DNA of 37,514 nucleotides. It comes from an uncultured Chloroflexota bacterium. GTDB lineage: Bacteria; Chloroflexota; Limnocylindria; Limnocylindrales; CSP1-4. A model generated the notes under the pieces. The model was not told where the DNA came from. It searched no databases and saw only the letters and a list, made by a program, of their open reading frames with translations. Position numbers and translations under genes: made by a program. Below are positions 8,415-14,988 of this stretch, piece after piece; the stretch's first letter is position 1, and each line of letters starts with the position of its first letter. The stretch is taken from positions 1 through 37,514 of the forward strand of contig CAIYZX010000150.1 of the NCBI GenBank assembly GCA_903930745.1. Reading direction: 5' to 3'.

Positions 8415-8837
8415 TCAGATCTGCAGGCGCATCAGCTCCTGGTAGGCCTCGAGCAGCTTGTCGCGGACGGCGATGCCGGTCTTGAGACCGATCGACGCCT
8501 GCTGCAGCTCGAGCATCACGGTGTGGAGGTCGGCGGAGCCACCGGAGGCGAAGCTCGCCATCGACGCGTCCGCGGAGTTGAGCTGGGCGTTGAGGTTGCC
8601 CAGAGCGTCACCCAGCGAGTCCAGGAAGGACCCGCCGGCGGGGGAGGGCTCGGTGCCGCCGGAGATGCCGGTGATCCCCGCCGTGCCGTTGACGCCGCCG
8701 ATGGACGAGACGCCGCCCGCCGCCCCGGGGGCCGCAGCGCCGGCTGCACCCGCGACGGAGCCCGCGCCGCCGAGGGCGGCCGAACCCGTCGTCCGGAGCA
8801 GCGAGGAGATCCCGCCGAGCGGATCGATCGCGGCCAT
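8415..8837 (-). CDS. fliE: Flagellar MS-ring/rod adaptor FliE
   Basis: 140 residues. The last 75 residues match FliE: SFLDSLGDALGNLNAQLNSA, then LHTVMLELQQASIGLKTGIAVRD and a tail of KLLEAYQELMRLQI, the canonical C-terminus. FliE joins the MS ring to the rod and is the first exported rod-zone protein. The N-terminal 65 residues are Gly/Ala/Ser-rich and make the protein longer than the usual 95-110 residues. It starts two bases after the flgC stop and is followed by fliF, the standard flgC-fliE-fliF order. Confidence 0.94.
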   Translation of the reverse strand: MAAIDPLGGISSLLRTTGSAALGGAGSVAGAAGAAAPGAAGGVSSIGGVNGTAGITGISGGTEPSPAGGSFLDSLGDALGNLNAQLNSADASMASFASGGSADLHTVMLELQQASIGLKTGIAVRDKLLEAYQELMRLQI

Positions 8838-8839
8838 CG

Positions 8840-9244
8840 TCAGCGCCCGATCTCGATGGCGTCGGTGGCGGACTGCTTCGCCGCCGCCGTGACCGTGGCG
8901 TTCATGGAGTAGGAGCGGGCCGCGCCCATCAGGTCCGCCATGTTCGCGGCCACGTCCACGTCCGGGTAGGAGACGAAGCCCTGCGCGTCGGCATCCGGAT
9001 GCGTCGGGTCGTACACGCGGATCGGGTCCCCGCCCACTGCGGCCACACCCGTGACGGCGACGCCGGGGGTGGCGTCATTGCCCAGGGAGACGGCGGAGAA
9101 GACCGGTGCGACGGCCTGGTACGGGCCACCCTGCGCGGTGCGGGTGGAACGCTGGTTGGCGAGGTTGGACGCCGCCGTGTCCATGCGGAAGCGCTCGGCC
9201 GTCAGGCCTGACGCAGCGATCCGCATCGTGTCGAAGACGCTCAT
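8840..9244 (-). CDS. flgC: Flagellar proximal rod protein FlgC
   Basis: 134 residues, the normal length. MSVFDTMRIAASGLTAERFR with MDTAASNLANQRSTRT gives the rod-family N-terminal helix and the SNLANxxST motif; GFVSYPDVDVAANMADLM and ARSYSMNATVTAAAKQ are the FlgC C-terminal signature. The start at 9244 is chosen over an upstream in-frame extension because homology begins at MSVFD and a GGGAG Shine-Dalgarno-like stretch (minus strand, about 9250-9254) sits just before it. It is the first gene of the basal-body operon, and flgB, normally its partner, is found at the far end of the operon. Confidence 0.94.
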   Translation of the reverse strand: MSVFDTMRIAASGLTAERFRMDTAASNLANQRSTRTAQGGPYQAVAPVFSAVSLGNDATPGVAVTGVAAVGGDPIRVYDPTHPDADAQGFVSYPDVDVAANMADLMGAARSYSMNATVTAAAKQSATDAIEIGR

Positions 9245-9463
9245 TGAACTCCCAGCCTTCAAGTGTTCCGGCGAACGACCGCATGTTCGGCCGGAGGCCC
9301 GTCCAACAACATCGGGGCATCCCCCCAGAACCCGGCGGTGCCGCCTGCACGGTCGTGGTGAGGGCAGACCCCGAGGCCTCGGGGTGCTCCCCCACGAACG
9401 GCGTAGCACCACGCTGCGAATGGGCCGTCCGGGTTGCCGGATCGGCGGATTACACTCGGACCG
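9245..9463. promoter_or_regulatory. Divergent control region between flgC and the sensor kinase
   Basis: 219 bases without a gene. It holds a perfect 18-base palindrome (ACCCCGAGG/CCTCGGGGT, 9368-9385), the dyad GGGGCATCCCC (9314-9324) that is repeated exactly upstream of flagellin, and on the minus strand a GCCGAACA element (9284-9291) that weakly resembles a sigma-28 -10 box for flgC. On the plus strand TACACT (9451-9456) is placed eight bases before the kinase ATG, as in a leaderless promoter. All assignments are from pattern only. Confidence 0.45.
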
Positions 9464-10726
9464 ATGGAGCGCAGGATGGACGCCGAGGTCGAGCGGATCC
9501 TTGCCGGTGCCCAGCTCTGGGCCCGCCTGGAGCCGGGACCGGGCGCCGGCGCGCAGCCGTCACCCGGCGAGCTGGGGCTCGTGGCCGGCTGGGAGGACGG
9601 TTACGCGGGATGCGTTCCATTCGCCGCAGGCGACGGCGCGGACCAGTGCCGAGCGTGTCCGGTGGCCGTGGTGACCGCGGCGATCACCACCGGGCGGCCC
9701 GCGTTGGACACCTGCCCCAACAACCAGCGGCTGCTCGCATTCCCCGCGCCGGCGGGCTCCCGCTCGTCCGCGGCGGTGCTGCGAATGGAGCCCTCGGGCA
9801 CCGCCGAGGCGCCAGTGGCCGGTGCGGATGTGCTCCGGGCCGCGCACCGCCTCCGCTCCGCGAGCGGGCTGCTCGCCTGGCAGGTGGACCAGCGCCAGCG
9901 GGGCGCAGACCGGCGGAGGACGGCCGCCGCGGCCCTGGCCCAGATGATCGCCACCACGGAGGAGTTCCACCGGCTCTACACCAGCGCCAATCGCGATCGA
10001 GCCTCGTCCGAGCAGGCGGCGACGCGCCTGGACACGCTGGCGCGTGAGACCCTGCGCGAGAGCGAGCAGGCGCGCGTCCACGTGGCGCATGTCCTCCACG
10101 ACACCGCCGCGCAGTCGATGGTGAGCGCCCACCGCTTCATGGAGGCCGCCCGGGCATCGCTCGGCGGCACGCGCCCGGAGAACACGCCACGCCACCTCGA
10201 TGCCGCCCAGGAGCGCCTGCTGACCGCGATCCGCGAGGTCCGGATCGTGCTCAACACCCTGGTCCCGCCAGGCCTCGAGGAGCTGGGCCTCGCGAACGCC
10301 CTCAAGATCCAGGTCCGCGACAACGTGCCGGGCGCCATCGCCACCTCGGTCACGGGCGAGCTTCCGCGGACCGAGGGCTGGCTGGAATCGGAGCTCTTCG
10401 CGCTCACCGTGGAGGCAATCACGAACGCGGTACAGCACGCGGAGTGCTCCAGAATCGCGATCGATCTGCGCGCAGCGCGCGGGCACGGCATCATCACGGT
10501 CACCGACGACGGGATCGGCTTCGATCCCGCGGCGGCCAGGCGACAGACCCAGGAGGGCATCGGCCTGATCGGGATGACCCGGCGTGCGAGCTGGCTCGGC
10601 GGAAGAGTGGACGTCACGAGTCGCGCCGGACAGGGCACCACCATTCGAATCTCCGCACCGCTCGTTGAGCCAGAGGGAGCAGACGAGCCGGACAAGGCAG
10701 CCCCGGGAGGACCACAGGAACCATGA
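9464..10726 (+). CDS. NarL-type sensor histidine kinase with cysteine-rich N-terminal domain
   Basis: 420 residues from the ATG at 9464. No membrane segment is seen, so it should be cytosolic. The N-terminal domain (about 35-110) has C50, C62, C65 and C84, a spacing that could hold an iron-sulfur cluster or metal, and resembles PocR-like or NreB-like sensor regions. A helical linker (about 125-205) leads to the HisKA_3 phosphoacceptor H212 in LHDTAAQSM and an HATPase_c domain (N321 in EAITNAVQH, TDDGIGFD at 347-354, GIGLIGM at 365-371). It ends with an ATGA overlap with the response regulator, its evident partner. An upstream in-frame ATG exists (9434 frame), but the -10-like TACACT and the coding start of the conserved part favour 9464; 9476 is also possible. 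Confidence 0.85.
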   Translation: MERRMDAEVERILAGAQLWARLEPGPGAGAQPSPGELGLVAGWEDGYAGCVPFAAGDGADQCRACPVAVVTAAITTGRPALDTCPNNQRLLAFPAPAGSRSSAAVLRMEPSGTAEAPVAGADVLRAAHRLRSASGLLAWQVDQRQRGADRRRTAAAALAQMIATTEEFHRLYTSANRDRASSEQAATRLDTLARETLRESEQARVHVAHVLHDTAAQSMVSAHRFMEAARASLGGTRPENTPRHLDAAQERLLTAIREVRIVLNTLVPPGLEELGLANALKIQVRDNVPGAIATSVTGELPRTEGWLESELFALTVEAITNAVQHAECSRIAIDLRAARGHGIITVTDDGIGFDPAAARRQTQEGIGLIGMTRRASWLGGRVDVTSRAGQGTTIRISAPLVEPEGADEPDKAAPGGPQEP

Positions 10727-11400
10727 GCGAAGGACCCAGCCGCGTCCTGCTGATCGACGATCACGAGATGTCCCGCCGTGGCCTTGAGGCCATGCTCTCC
10801 ACCGCGGACTGGGTGGAGGTGGTGGGCGAGGCGGACGGGTGCGAGCCCGGCCTCGCGCAGATCGCACGCCTCCAGCCGGACATCGTCCTCCTGGACATCC
10901 GCATGCCGGGACTGGACGGGCTCTCCTGCCTTGACGAGATCAAGAAGCTGGAGCACCCGGTGGCCGTGGTCATCGTGACGCTCTACAACGACCGCCGGTA
11001 CGTCCTTGAGGCGATCCGCCGCGGTGCCGCGGGCTACGTGCTCAAGGAGGCCTCCACGCAGGAGATCCTGGCCACGATCCAGGCGGTGGCCGATGGCCAG
11101 CTCGCCGTGGAGCCCGGCCTGCTCCGCGAGGCCCTCATGGCCCCGGCGGAGGAGCCGGCCGCCGAGGAGACCGCGCGCGCCCGTGCCGAGTCCTTCGCCC
11201 TCACGCCCCGCGAGCTGGACGTCCTGCGTCTCCTCGCGGACGGCATGACGAACAAGGAGATCGGCGGCCAGCTCTCCATCGCCGAGGACACGGTCAAGAA
11301 GCACGTCCAGAACATCATCTGGAAGCTCCGGGCCGCGGACCGCACGCAGGCCGCCATCGTGGCCTACAGGGCGGGGCTCCTGGATCCCGTCGAGGGATAG
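10723..11400 (+). CDS. NarL/FixJ-family response regulator
   Basis: 225 residues. The receiver domain (about 6-122) has the acidic pair D12/D13, phosphoacceptor D58 in LLDIRMPGLDG, T86 and K108. The LuxR-type helix-turn-helix (about 158-218) includes LTPRELDVLRLLADGMTNKE and VKKHVQNIIWKL. It should bind DNA after phosphorylation by the kinase with whose gene it overlaps by four bases. Its location between the flgC operon and flaG suggests control of flagellar genes, possibly through the GC-rich dyads in nearby promoters, but the targets are inferred. A candidate hairpin follows at 11432. Confidence 0.93.
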   Translation: MSEGPSRVLLIDDHEMSRRGLEAMLSTADWVEVVGEADGCEPGLAQIARLQPDIVLLDIRMPGLDGLSCLDEIKKLEHPVAVVIVTLYNDRRYVLEAIRRGAAGYVLKEASTQEILATIQAVADGQLAVEPGLLREALMAPAEEPAAEETARARAESFALTPRELDVLRLLADGMTNKEIGGQLSIAEDTVKKHVQNIIWKLRAADRTQAAIVAYRAGLLDPVEG

Positions 11401-11431
11401 CGGCGCCCGTTCCACCCGGGGCCCGCCCGCC

Positions 11432-11463
11432 GCCCGTGGACACCGGGGGCGACGGCCACGGGC
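11432..11463 (+). terminator. Candidate hairpin after the response regulator
   Basis: GCCCGTGG (11432-11439) and CCACGGGC (11456-11463) form an eight-base-pair stem with a 16-base loop. No T-run follows, as is usual in very GC-rich genomes. The right arm touches the proposed flaG -35 element. Confidence 0.4.
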
Positions 11464-11491
11464 TCAAGGTCGCCGCTGGTTCCGCCGACCC
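11464..11491 (+). promoter_or_regulatory. Sigma-28-like promoter for flaG
   Basis: TCAAGGTC (11464-11471), a 12-base spacer and GCCGACCC (11484-11491). The geometry is the same as at flagellin, where TCAAGACC and ACCGATAC are also 12 bases apart, and the GCCGA core matches the FliA -10 consensus GCCGATAA. The flaG ATG lies 30 bases downstream. No fliA gene is visible in the window. Confidence 0.5.
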
Positions 11492-11521
11492 CTCCCCTAC
11501 AGGGGGCAGCAGGAACCAACG

Positions 11522-11965
11522 ATGAACGCGACAACGAGCACCACCAGCACAAGCGCGCACGTCGCCGTGCCGGTCTCCACAGGGGGATCGGCGGGGTCGG
11601 CGGCTGCGGCCGCCCCCGTGCTCAGCCTCCCCGGGTCCGGCAGGTTCCTGACCCAGGTCCCGGCCACGGATGGCGGGGCGCAGACACCGCAACCGGCAAC
11701 ACTGCCGGAGACGCAGCGTGCGCCACGCGTCCGGGACGCGGAGCTCACGGTCCCGCTGGACCAGTTCGCCAAGCGGGGCGGCCCGGACGCCTCCGTGAAG
11801 ACGGCGACCGGGGTCGTCTACGTGCACGCGGTCTTCCAGATGGATCCCACCACCAAGGAGATGTCCGTCTCCATCGTGGACGAGGCCGGCCGCCTGGTCC
11901 GCATGATCCCCCCGGACTCCGTGGCGCGGATGATCGCGGCCATGGCCACCTACCGAGGCCGCTGA
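11522..11965 (+). CDS. flaG: FlaG-family flagellar protein
   Basis: 147 residues. The first 80 are low-complexity (Thr/Ser/Ala/Pro). The C-terminal 65 residues match FlaG: VVYVHAVFQMDPTTKEMSVS followed by IVDEAGRLVRMIPPDSVARM, with the conserved F..D..T....V.I.D....VR.IPP pattern. FlaG proteins affect filament length and usually sit next to fliD or flagellin; here the gene stands alone between a two-component pair and the cheC operon. An AGGA stretch lies about ten bases before the ATG, and a sigma-28-like promoter precedes it. The N-terminal extension makes it longer than the typical 110-120 residues. Confidence 0.88.
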   Translation: MNATTSTTSTSAHVAVPVSTGGSAGSAAAAAPVLSLPGSGRFLTQVPATDGGAQTPQPATLPETQRAPRVRDAELTVPLDQFAKRGGPDASVKTATGVVYVHAVFQMDPTTKEMSVSIVDEAGRLVRMIPPDSVARMIAAMATYRGR

Positions 11966-12005
11966 CCGCCGGGGCCGGCGACGCCGACCGCCTGTGGCGC
12001 GCGCC

Positions 12006-12027
12006 CACACACGCGCACGCACGCACG
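12006..12027. repeat. Alternating pyrimidine-purine tract (CA/CG)
   Basis: 22 bases of strictly alternating pyrimidine and purine (CACACACGCGCACGCACG and on) between flaG and the cheC control elements. Such tracts can adopt left-handed DNA under negative supercoiling. No function can be assigned from sequence. Confidence 0.6.
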
Positions 12028-12030
12028 CCA

Positions 12031-12141
12031 ATCAGGGTGAACCCCTAGATCGGCGCCCCCAGGACGGCCCGTTCGCGGCCCCTGCGGACGAAGGTACTCC
12101 CTCGACTAGGCCGTTGGCGTGGCGCGCGCTGTCACCGATAC
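12031..12141 (+). promoter_or_regulatory. Control region of the cheC-cheD-cheY-cheB operon
   Basis: The 236 bases between flaG and cheC hold two elements. ATCAGGGT-GAA-CCCCTAGA (12031-12049) recurs upstream of cheW with only the three spacer bases changed. ACCGATACC (12134-12142) is identical to the proposed flagellin -10 element, though no TCAAG is found 12 bases upstream (TTGGCG at 12114-12119 is there instead). The cheC Shine-Dalgarno AAGGAG is at 12192-12196. Confidence 0.45.
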
Positions 12142-12201
12142 CTACACAGGAGGGAGACGCCCTCTCATACGCAGTACCGCCAACCACCGCCAAGGAGCCG
12201 C

Positions 12202-12834
12202 ATGAACGCCCCGTCCATCGCCCCGGCCGCCGAGCAGGCGCTCGAGCGCACGTTCGAGCGTGCCATGGCCGCCGCGGGCCGGGCGCTGGGCGAGATGAGC
12301 GGCCACGAGATCCACGTCGTCGCCACCGAGGTCGCCTGGACCTCGTCGGCACAGGTGGTGGAGGCCGCGGGCGGCGCGGGAACCATCGTGGTTGGCATCT
12401 ACCTGGGCATCACGGGCTCCCTCACCGGGCACTCCGTCCTGGTCCTCCAGCCGGAGGGTGCACACCGCCTCGCGGGCCTTCTCCTGGAGGGCTTCGCCGA
12501 GATCGCGCGCACCGACGACGCCGAAACCCCCTCGTTTGACGACCTGGAGCTGTCCGCGCTCCAGGAGGTTGGCAACGTCACCGTGGCGGCCTTCCTCAAC
12601 GAGGTTGGCAAGCACCTGGACGAGCCGGTCTCCCCCACCGTGCCGGTGGCGATCACGGACATGGCGGGCGCCATCCTTGACGCGATCCTCGCGGACCTGA
12701 CGATGGAGCACGACGAGGTGCTGGCCGCCCGCACCTCGTTCATCAACGGCGGCGACACCATCGAGGGCGCCGTCCTCGTGCTGCCGCAGGAGGAGAGCCT
12801 CCAGCGTCTGCTCAAGGCCCTGGGCGCCGAATGA
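12202..12834 (+). CDS. cheC: CheC-like CheY-P phosphatase
   Basis: 210 residues. LELSALQEVGNVTVAAFLNE (115-134) contains the CheC/CheX/FliY phosphatase motif E122-x2-N125, and VPVAITDMAGAILDAIL (148-164) is the following conserved strand and helix. CheC removes phosphate from CheY and forms a complex with CheD. The matching motif expected in the N-terminal half is not seen: the corresponding helix (about 14-32, ERTFERAMAAAGRALGEMSG) lacks E-x2-N, so one of the two CheC active sites is probably absent. AAGGAG precedes the ATG by five bases. The gene overlaps cheD by four bases, which supports a CheC-CheD pair. Confidence 0.85.
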   Translation: MNAPSIAPAAEQALERTFERAMAAAGRALGEMSGHEIHVVATEVAWTSSAQVVEAAGGAGTIVVGIYLGITGSLTGHSVLVLQPEGAHRLAGLLLEGFAEIARTDDAETPSFDDLELSALQEVGNVTVAAFLNEVGKHLDEPVSPTVPVAITDMAGAILDAILADLTMEHDEVLAARTSFINGGDTIEGAVLVLPQEESLQRLLKALGAE

Positions 12835-13343
12835 TGACCCTCGCCGCCCCCACTGCGCCGGCCGTCGCCGGTGAGGGCCGCGTCCTCGTCGCCGGGATCG
12901 GCGAGATGGTCATCACCCGCGACCCGTCGGACGTCCTCGTGGCGTACGGCCTGGGCTCGTGCGTCGCGCTCGCCGCGTGGGATCCGCAGACGCGGCTCGC
13001 GGCGCTCGCCCACTTCATGCTGCCGAGCGGGCCCCTGACGCACCCACCGGTGAAGTTCGTGGACAGCGGGCTCCCCACGTTCCTGGCGGAGTTCGCGAAG
13101 GCCGGCGGCTCACCCCGTCGAGCCCAGCTCAAGGCAGCAGGCGGCGCCGCGATGCTCGCGGTGGTCGCCACCACCATGGAGATCGGCAAGCGGAACGCGG
13201 ACGCACTGGACAAGGCGCTCGGCCAGCACGGGCTGCGCCTGCACCAGAGCGACCTGGGCGGCAAGGCCGGTCGAACCGTTCAACTGGAGCCGGCCACAGG
13301 CCGACTTCTCATCAAGAGCGTGAGCAGCGTCTCGGTCCTCTAG
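12831..13343 (+). CDS. cheD: Chemoreceptor glutamine deamidase CheD
   Basis: 170 residues (169 if the second ATG at 12834 is used). YGLGSCVALAAWD (39-51) carries catalytic C44, and LAHFMLP (59-65) carries H61; the 17-residue distance equals that in Thermotoga CheD (C27, H44). CheD deamidates glutamines of receptors and is regulated by CheC. The residue at the usual catalytic threonine position, six before the cysteine, reads as alanine (A38) here. The start overlaps the cheC stop (ATGATG run). It is followed by cheY after a 32-base gap with an AGGAGG at 13358-13363. Confidence 0.92.
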   Translation: MMTLAAPTAPAVAGEGRVLVAGIGEMVITRDPSDVLVAYGLGSCVALAAWDPQTRLAALAHFMLPSGPLTHPPVKFVDSGLPTFLAEFAKAGGSPRRAQLKAAGGAAMLAVVATTMEIGKRNADALDKALGQHGLRLHQSDLGGKAGRTVQLEPATGRLLIKSVSSVSVL

Positions 13344-13375
13344 GCGCTGGCACGAACAGGAGGCCTGCAACCACC

Positions 13376-13735
13376 ATGGCGAAGATCCTCGTCGTCGACG
13401 ACGCCGCGTTCATGCGGCTTCGGGCGGTGAAGCTGCTCGCCGAAGCCGGGCATACCGTCTACGAGGCGGAGAACGGCCGGATGGCGATTGACGTCTACAA
13501 GGCTGAGAAGCCGGACGCCGTGCTCATGGACATCACGATGCCGGAGATGGACGGCCTTGAGTCGCTCTCCGAGATCCGCAAGATCGACCCGGGCGCGAAG
13601 GTGGCGATGCTGACGGCCATGGGCCAGCAGTCCATCGTCATGGACGCGATCAAGCGCGGTGCGCGAGACTTCGTCGTGAAGCCGTTCGCTCCCGATCGTG
13701 TCCTGGGCGCGGTGGACAAGCTGCTCTCCGCCTGA
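13376..13735 (+). CDS. cheY: Chemotaxis response regulator CheY
   Basis: 119 residues, single receiver domain starting MAKILVVDDAAFMRLRAVK. The acidic pair D8/D9, phosphoacceptor aspartate in LMDITMPEMDG (about D52), the conserved Thr in MLTAMGQ and the lysine in FVVKPF are all present. CheY-P carries the signal from CheA to the motor switch. An upstream in-frame extension is open but has no receiver homology, and AGGAGG at 13358-13363 marks the ATG at 13376. Its neighbours cheC, cheD and cheB identify it as the chemotaxis regulator rather than one of the other receivers in the window. Confidence 0.94.
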   Translation: MAKILVVDDAAFMRLRAVKLLAEAGHTVYEAENGRMAIDVYKAEKPDAVLMDITMPEMDGLESLSEIRKIDPGAKVAMLTAMGQQSIVMDAIKRGARDFVVKPFAPDRVLGAVDKLLSA

Positions 13736-13789
13736 TCCCCGCCCCACCCCGGTCGCTCAGAGCACCACCAGCGGGAAGGACCCTGCGCC

Positions 13790-14929
13790 GTGGCACCCAT
13801 CCGCGTCCTCGTCGTTGACGATTCGGCGTTCATGCGCCATGCCGTCGGTCGCCTCATCGGCGAAGCCGGCGATCTTGTCGTGGTCGGCTCCGCCTCCAAC
13901 GGGGTGGAGGGCCTCAAGGCCGCGGCCGAGCTGAAGCCTGACGTCATCACGCTTGACGTTGAGATGCCCGTCCTGGACGGGCCGGGGATGCTGCGGCGGC
14001 TGATGGCCGAGAACCCCACACGGGTGGTGATGCTGTCCAGCCTGACCACCGAAGGTGCGGCGGTCACGCTTGACGCGCTGGATGCCGGCGCCATCGACTT
14101 CGTGGCGAAGCCAGGTGGCTCCCTCTCCATCGACGTGGGCCGCGTGGGCGCGGACCTCGTCGCCAAGATCCGCGCGGCCGCCGCGATGTCGCCTGCCGCG
14201 TTCCTCGCCCACAAGGCACGGGTGACCGCAAGGGCGGCGGCACGGCCGGTGATCAGGCAACCCATCGCCGCGGTCGCACGCCCGGCGCGCATTGGTGGCG
14301 TCTGCTCTCGTCGCCTGGTGGTCATCGCCTCCTCCACCGGCGGCCCGGCAGCGCTCAACGCGGTGGTGCCCAAGCTCCCGGCGCACCTGGGCGCAGGCGT
14401 GCTCCTGGTCCAGCACATGCCGCCGGGCTTCACGGCCCAGCTCGCCGCACGCCTTGATGCGGCCGGCAACATCCCGGTCCACGAGGCCGCGGCCAACGAC
14501 CTCATCGTGGACGACGAGGCCCTCATCGCCCCCGGCGACTTCCACATGATCACGTCCATCTCCGGGCGGATCCAGCTCTCCTCCCTGCCGCCGGTGAACG
14601 CCGTCCGGCCGGCCGCGGACGTCACCCTGCAGGCCGTGGCGCCCATCTGGAAGGACCGCATGCTCTGCGTCGTGCTCACGGGCATGGGGCAGGACGGCAA
14701 GGAGGGGGCTCGGCTCGTCAAGCACCATGGCGGCATGGTGATCGCCCAGGACCGCGACACGTCCACCGTGTGGGGCATGCCGGGGTCCGTGGTTGAGGCT
14801 GGCCTCGCGGACAAGGTGCTGCCGCTGGAGCGGATCGCCGAGGCGATCACGAACTGGTGCACGAGTGGCGCCGGCAGCCCGCGCATGGCGGCAACCGCTC
14901 CCCTGCCCCGGCCGCTCGCCGGACGCTGA
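13790..14929 (+). CDS. cheB: Receptor methylesterase CheB
   Basis: 379 residues, GTG start at 13790. Receiver domain at about 4-125 (D10/D11, phosphoacceptor D56 in TLDVEMPVLDG, K108). A linker (130-170) leads to the methylesterase domain, with the catalytic serine in SSTGG (S182), H209 in VQHMPPGF and D302 in TGMGQDG. CheB removes methyl groups from receptors, opposing CheR, and can also deamidate. The length and domain order are standard. The operon ends after it with a hairpin shared with the convergent operon. Confidence 0.96.
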   Translation: MAPIRVLVVDDSAFMRHAVGRLIGEAGDLVVVGSASNGVEGLKAAAELKPDVITLDVEMPVLDGPGMLRRLMAENPTRVVMLSSLTTEGAAVTLDALDAGAIDFVAKPGGSLSIDVGRVGADLVAKIRAAAAMSPAAFLAHKARVTARAAARPVIRQPIAAVARPARIGGVCSRRLVVIASSTGGPAALNAVVPKLPAHLGAGVLLVQHMPPGFTAQLAARLDAAGNIPVHEAAANDLIVDDEALIAPGDFHMITSISGRIQLSSLPPVNAVRPAADVTLQAVAPIWKDRMLCVVLTGMGQDGKEGARLVKHHGGMVIAQDRDTSTVWGMPGSVVEAGLADKVLPLERIAEAITNWCTSGAGSPRMAATAPLPRPLAGR

Positions 14930-14941
14930 TCAGGGTCCACC

Positions 14942-14976
14942 GGCCGGGGAGCCGGCCTTGTCCGGCGGGCTCCCCG
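14942..14976. terminator. Bidirectional hairpin between cheB and the receiver gene
   Basis: CGGGGAG (14945-14951) pairs with CTCCCCG (14970-14976), enclosing a second CCGG/CCGG stem; alternatively GGCCGG (14942-14947) pairs with CCGGCC (14952-14957). It lies in the 59-base gap between convergent genes. No T-run. Confidence 0.5.
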
Positions 14977-14988
14977 TGAGACCCCGCC

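Noticed and set aside
9976..11415. Minus-strand open frame of 479 codons opposite the two-component pair
   Set aside because: Shadow of well-supported kinase and response-regulator genes.
12000..12060. A c-di-GMP (GEMM) riboswitch in the cheC leader, prompted by ACGCACGCAC and CAGGGTGAACC
   Set aside because: Only a few bases resemble the GEMM core; the paired regions and the receptor elements could not be found.
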